Shown: positions 62,702-64,000 of the stretch, piece by piece
How the letters are laid out: each line of letters opens with the position of its first letter
Position numbering within the stretch: the stretch's first letter is position 1
Assembly: GCA_028023455.1 (NCBI GenBank)
Contig: JAQFVV010012405.1
Coordinates: 11,218,423-11,282,422 of the forward strand
Direction: 5' to 3'
DNA length: 64,000 nucleotides
From: Epiperipatus broadwayi
Taxonomy: Eukaryota > Onychophora > Udeonychophora > Euonychophora > Peripatidae
Made by a program: the position numbers and the translations under genes
Notes under the pieces: model-generated
What the model was told of the DNA's origin: nothing
The model's database searches: none
What the model saw: only the letters and a program-made list of their open reading frames with translations

Positions 62702-63003
62702 GTAATTTTCACTACACCATTCTCATACAAGCGAGGAACTGGTTTATCTCTATTTTTAACAGTTTGTGGAGGGGATGTAACTGTAAACATATGGCCAAAG
62801 ACATGTGTAAAATGATCTATTCACTTTTAAAAGTTTATTGAAGTATGCAATTATAAACATAAGACTAAAGATGTGAAAAAGAACTTGGATCTTTTTCACA
62901 TGTCTCTGATCATATGTCTACATTTACATCTCTCTGTAAAGAGCTAAAAGTGGCTAGAAAACAATCTCTAACATGTTCCAGAGTGGTGTAGTTATAATTT
63001 CAG
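62702..63003. mobile_element. Possible MITE with short inverted ends
   Basis: TTTTCACTACACCATTCT near 62706 and the complement of AGAGTGGTGTAGTTATAATT near 62980 form imperfect inverted ends. The inside has ACATGTGTAAAATGATC and its partial complement. Confidence 0.4.
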
Positions 63004-64000
63004 TACAGAAATATTGTCCAGTAGAAATATGTGTATGAAATTACATTTGTGTTATACTTATAGTATAAATAAGCAGCAGCATTATATAACTTACTCTGAA
63101 GCACTGATTATTTGAATCATAATTCTTATCAACTAAATTTGTGTGAACAAAGCCATAAGTTATGTGATTTTTTTAGGAACTATGTTAGTTTTTTTTTCTA
63201 TTTATTATAAAATCTTTGATTAATTTATAAAAATTGCCCCTTTAATTATTCTCTTTTTATGGTATCTTTCTTTATATAATACTTATATACAATTTGAACT
63301 GCAGTAAGTTTTTAAAATTACAAAATTTTTTATGATAAATGAAACCTGAAAGAATATAATTGTATACAAAATGCTACAAATAATTCTTCTACTTGAATGA
63401 CTATTTTACTGTTATCTCAACTACTCTTCTGAGAACTAAATGATGCCAGATTTGTTTAGCAGAAACACATTTTCTGTATGAAGTCATTTTATATTTTATC
63501 AAACACTGTCATATGAAACATTATACATTTCTATAAATTTCTATAGAGTGTAAATAAATAACATTCATCCATTACACCTTTATGTGGTTTGAAAGCTGGA
63601 TTTTAATAAATAGAATTATAAGTTTCACCTTGTCAATTAACAATAAGCCAATATTGAGTTAAATTACTATTAAAATATATCCTGAAAAATGTTAGTTGAT
63701 TTTTTGCCATCAAATATTGCTCTATATATGATGATAAGTTTCTATAAATTTCTATAAAAAGTACGTATAAATAACATTACTATATTGTATATGTATATGT
63801 TATTTAATTATTTAATATTTATATATATATATATATTATTTAATATTTATATATGTATATATATATATGTGTGTATGTGTTGTGTGTGTGTAATATACAA
63901 ATCAATATATATATATATATCAAAATACAGTAAAATTTAAATAAATTATTTTTAGAAGTACTTTCGACTAAACATTTTGTGGCCTTTATCAACTATATAA
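63004..64000. other. Non-coding stretch with two copies of a short dispersed motif
   Basis: TTTCTATAAATTTCTATA occurs at about 63528 and 63739 and is related to 29555. (TA)n and (TG)n runs are at 63820-63920. No gene is recognised. Confidence 0.4.

Noticed and set aside
62880-62920. Hairpin AAAAAGAACTTGGATCTTTTTC as a terminator
   Set aside because: Rho-independent terminators do not apply to this genome; it is part of a possible MITE.

Overview
The window is AT-rich invertebrate animal DNA. The evidence is a spliced homeobox exon with a GT-AG style boundary, long intron or intergenic stretches, many microsatellites and several classes of animal retroelement. I cannot name the species from the sequence; a protostome such as a chelicerate or mollusc is a guess.

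Only one host gene is supported: the last coding exon of a retinal homeobox (Rx/rax) gene at 43084-43470 on the plus strand. The upstream exons that encode the rest of the homeodomain were not found. Everything 5' of 43084 is therefore probably intron plus more distal sequence, and everything 3' is UTR or intergenic.

The rest is a graveyard of mobile DNA. Two degenerate Penelope-like elements (PLE), both with reverse transcriptase and a C-terminal GIY-YIG region, lie at about 15.66-16.88 kb (plus) and 30.49-31.86 kb (minus). Non-LTR retrotransposon remnants lie at 0.06-1.0 kb (minus), 16.92-18.37 kb (plus, RTE-like), 23.38-23.61 kb (minus), 23.70-25.05 kb (plus), 26.0-26.84 kb (minus) and 59.2-59.75 kb (minus). 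There are two copies of a tRNA-derived SINE, several foldback or MITE-like elements, a 900-bp element with an apparent 8-bp target duplication at 46.25-47.15 kb, a 306-bp tandem array at 51.19-52.23 kb, a near-900-bp palindrome just upstream of the Rx exon, and two long AAT arrays.

The most notable content is a set of hammerhead ribozymes (HHR). Four sequence families can be folded by eye: family 1 (five copies: 3.8, 11.2, 11.46, 21.08, 21.56 kb), family 2 (32.1 and 32.55 kb, with decayed relatives at 44.76 and 54.7 kb), family 3 (two copies in a direct repeat at 47.8 and 48.25 kb) and family 4 (19.95 kb). Family 1 shows compensatory base changes in stem I. Family 2 lies directly upstream of the minus-strand PLE, where such elements are known to carry ribozymes. 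Family 3 is a direct repeat whose cleavage sites are 436 nt apart, the arrangement expected of retrozyme or small circular RNA sources. Three of the pairs are inverted and divergent. All protein identifications of mobile elements rest on motifs read by eye from decayed frames; no search was run.
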